Source: Pullulanibacillus camelliae
Lineage (GTDB): Bacteria; Bacillota; Bacilli; Bacillales; Sporolactobacillaceae
DNA: 64,000 nucleotides
Assembly (NCBI RefSeq): GCF_014642655.1
Contig: NZ_BMIR01000002.1
Location: 49,024-113,023, forward strand
Direction: 5' to 3'
A model generated the notes under the pieces. The model saw only the letters and a program-made list of their open reading frames with translations. It was not told where the DNA came from and ran no database searches. Below are positions 62,438 through 64,000 of this stretch, one piece after another (the first letter of the stretch is position 1; each line of letters starts with the position of its first letter). Both the position numbers and the translations under genes were made by a program.

Positions 62438-63820
62438 ATGGCTCAATCTAAAAATTTGGAATATGACATTTCTGAAAATGCACTTCGGAAGGAAACCTTT
62501 TTATTAGTCTTATTAGCCTTGTCCATCATGATTGTTACCATGAATACAACGATGTTTAATGTGGCTTTACCCTTGATCACCAAAGAATACGGGATGTCAG
62601 CTCCTGCGTCCTCTTGGATCGTGACGGGTTATTCAATCTTGTTTGCTATTTCGTCGATAACCTTTAGTCGTTTATCTGACTTTGTCCCAATACGGCGCTT
62701 GTTTATTCTCTCACTTAGTATACTGAGTGCCGTTTCTATTGTTGGACTATTTTCTGATAGCTATCCGATGTTGCTTTTGGTTCGGTTACTTCAGGCAGCG
62801 GTAGCTGGAGCCATTCCTTCACTTTGCTTAGTATTTACCTCGCGATATATCCCTGTTAGGCGAAGAGGGAAGTTTGTTGTAAATCTAATTGCGGCAGTGT
62901 CACTAGGACTTGGATTAGGTCCAGTGGTTGCTGGAGTAATTATTGAAGATTGGAACTGGCAGGATCTATTTTTTGTAACAGCAGCACCTCTGATTTTGAT
63001 TCCGTTTCTAGCGATGGAACTTCCAAGAGAACAACCAGAGAAGGGTACTTTTGATATTTTTGGAGCGATTCTCATAGGAATCGGGACGACAGGACTTCTC
63101 ATGTTCGTTACAAATGACTATTGGATAGCGCTTTTTGTTGGACTATGTGCGCTTTTTTTATTTGTTGTTCATATCTTTAAGAACCGTGATCCTTTTATTC
63201 AACCTAAATTATTCAGACATCGAACATATTTAACACTAGTGGCTATCGGAGTTGCTGCTTATATGTGCAATTTTGCAAACTTGTTTCTGATGCCGCAGGT
63301 CCTTATTAATCTTCATGGATTAAGTACAATCAGTGCTGGGCTAATCATTTTTCCAGGGGCACTTGTCTCTGTATTGCTTCCTCGCCTAGCGGGTAAGAGG
63401 CTTGAGAGGTTGGGGAATGCGATGATGATTTGCATTTTTTCCTTTATGATGCTGGCTTCAACCATTTTGTTTGCATTATTTGCTAGTCATTCTTATATGG
63501 CTATTTTGTTCATTTATATGCTGATGAGCACAGGATTTACTTTTGTAACTGGAGCAGTGTCCAATGAGGTTTCCCAACAGATTGAGCATCGCTTAGTCGG
63601 TTCCGGAATGGGGCTGCTACAGCTCCTTCAATTCTTCAGCGGCGCGTTTGGAGTGGGTATTACTGCCAAGTTTATGTCATGGCAGAAGGAAGTCCCATTT
63701 GGGCAAGTTTACAGCCATGTATATTGGGGAATGCTTGCTCTAGTTATCCTCGCGATTGTACTTATTTCTATGTACTTACTGCAGAATAGGGCAAAAATTA
63801 AGGCAGTTGGTGAGCGTTAA
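62438..63820 (+). CDS. MFS multidrug efflux transporter (DHA2, 14-helix type)
   Basis: 460 residues with about fourteen membrane segments; TMFNVALPLITKEYGMSAPASSWIVTGY (motif D1 region), RLSDFVPIRRLF (motif A), LLLVRLLQAAVAGAIPS and LGLGPVVAGVIIEDWNW (motif C) resemble TetA(L)/TetA(K)-like DHA2 exporters. The start ATG at 62438 follows AAAGGAG. Controlled, by inference, by the neighbouring TetR protein; the drug is unknown. Confidence 0.92.
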   Translation: MAQSKNLEYDISENALRKETFLLVLLALSIMIVTMNTTMFNVALPLITKEYGMSAPASSWIVTGYSILFAISSITFSRLSDFVPIRRLFILSLSILSAVSIVGLFSDSYPMLLLVRLLQAAVAGAIPSLCLVFTSRYIPVRRRGKFVVNLIAAVSLGLGLGPVVAGVIIEDWNWQDLFFVTAAPLILIPFLAMELPREQPEKGTFDIFGAILIGIGTTGLLMFVTNDYWIALFVGLCALFLFVVHIFKNRDPFIQPKLFRHRTYLTLVAIGVAAYMCNFANLFLMPQVLINLHGLSTISAGLIIFPGALVSVLLPRLAGKRLERLGNAMMICIFSFMMLASTILFALFASHSYMAILFIYMLMSTGFTFVTGAVSNEVSQQIEHRLVGSGMGLLQLLQFFSGAFGVGITAKFMSWQKEVPFGQVYSHVYWGMLALVILAIVLISMYLLQNRAKIKAVGER

Positions 63821-64000
63821 ATATAAACCTGATTTATTCATCCTTCAAAGAAAAACGAGATTTCAGTTCAAGACCAAACTATATTAGGAATAATATTGAG
63901 AAAGTCACTGCGATGAAGCAATAAAATGATCGTGCACTAAAAAGTTATCTGTTTTTGGGCATACTTTTCCCTTGGCGCGAAAATAAATGTTGAAATTGGG
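63821..64000 (+). other. Right edge, no gene seen
   Basis: 180 bp of AT-rich sequence after the efflux gene; no ribosome site with a following frame and no clear terminator. Confidence 0.4.

Overview
This window is chromosomal DNA from a low-to-moderate GC, Gram-positive bacterium of the Bacillales. Support comes from the nadC/nadB operon divergent from a nifS-type desulfurase, a Rap/Phr-type cassette, a ZTP riboswitch in front of folD, YojF plus the bacillithiol deacetylase BshB2, a fosB relic, a DUF3231 protein, strong AGGAGG ribosome sites and many TTG/GTG starts. The genus cannot be fixed; aminopeptidase C next to typical Bacillus functions would suit a Sporolactobacillaceae-like lineage, but this is a guess.

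Layout. 1-3.8 kb: NAD synthesis (nadC, nadB, nifS). 4-5.4 kb: a Rap-like TPR protein overlapping a small exported Phr-like peptide gene. 5.4-9.4 kb (minus strand): J-domain/TerB membrane protein, folD with a ZTP riboswitch, a DmpA-type peptidase and an alkyltransferase-like DNA repair protein. 10-16 kb: dicarboxylate symporter, a frameshifted pepC, YebC regulator, M29 aminopeptidase. 16-24 kb: Fe-alcohol dehydrogenase, a HYR-domain protein, an ECF sigma factor fused operonically to a two-component system, and a hydroxyacid dehydrogenase. 24-35.5 kb: ProP-like transporter, LysR regulator, PH-domain protein, nitrilase, SGNH hydrolase, two small membrane proteins, aldo/keto reductase, secreted esterase.

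36-45.7 kb is the most unusual region: nine same-strand genes encode an argininosuccinate-lyase paralogue, a BadF/NagK-type sugar kinase, YojF, BshB2, a sugar-type ABC importer without its ATPase, a ROK repressor that has lost its zinc motif, and a metal-dependent amidohydrolase. A broken fosB (bacillithiol-dependent fosfomycin resistance) follows. I infer uptake and breakdown of an amino-sugar conjugate, possibly related to the GlcN-malate core of bacillithiol.

46-64 kb: gnd with a structured leader, two oxidoreductases, a formate/nitrite channel, an extracytoplasmic methionine-sulfoxide repair operon (CcdA, TlpA-like thioredoxin, lipoprotein MsrAB) joined to a YesMN-type two-component system, a DUF3231 protein, a methyltransferase, a cold-shock gene, a decayed IS200/IS605 element, azoreductase, and a TetR/MFS efflux pair with recognisable operators.

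Three recurring families of non-coding intergenic repeats (A, B, C; A and B share modules) occupy most of the long gaps between genes.
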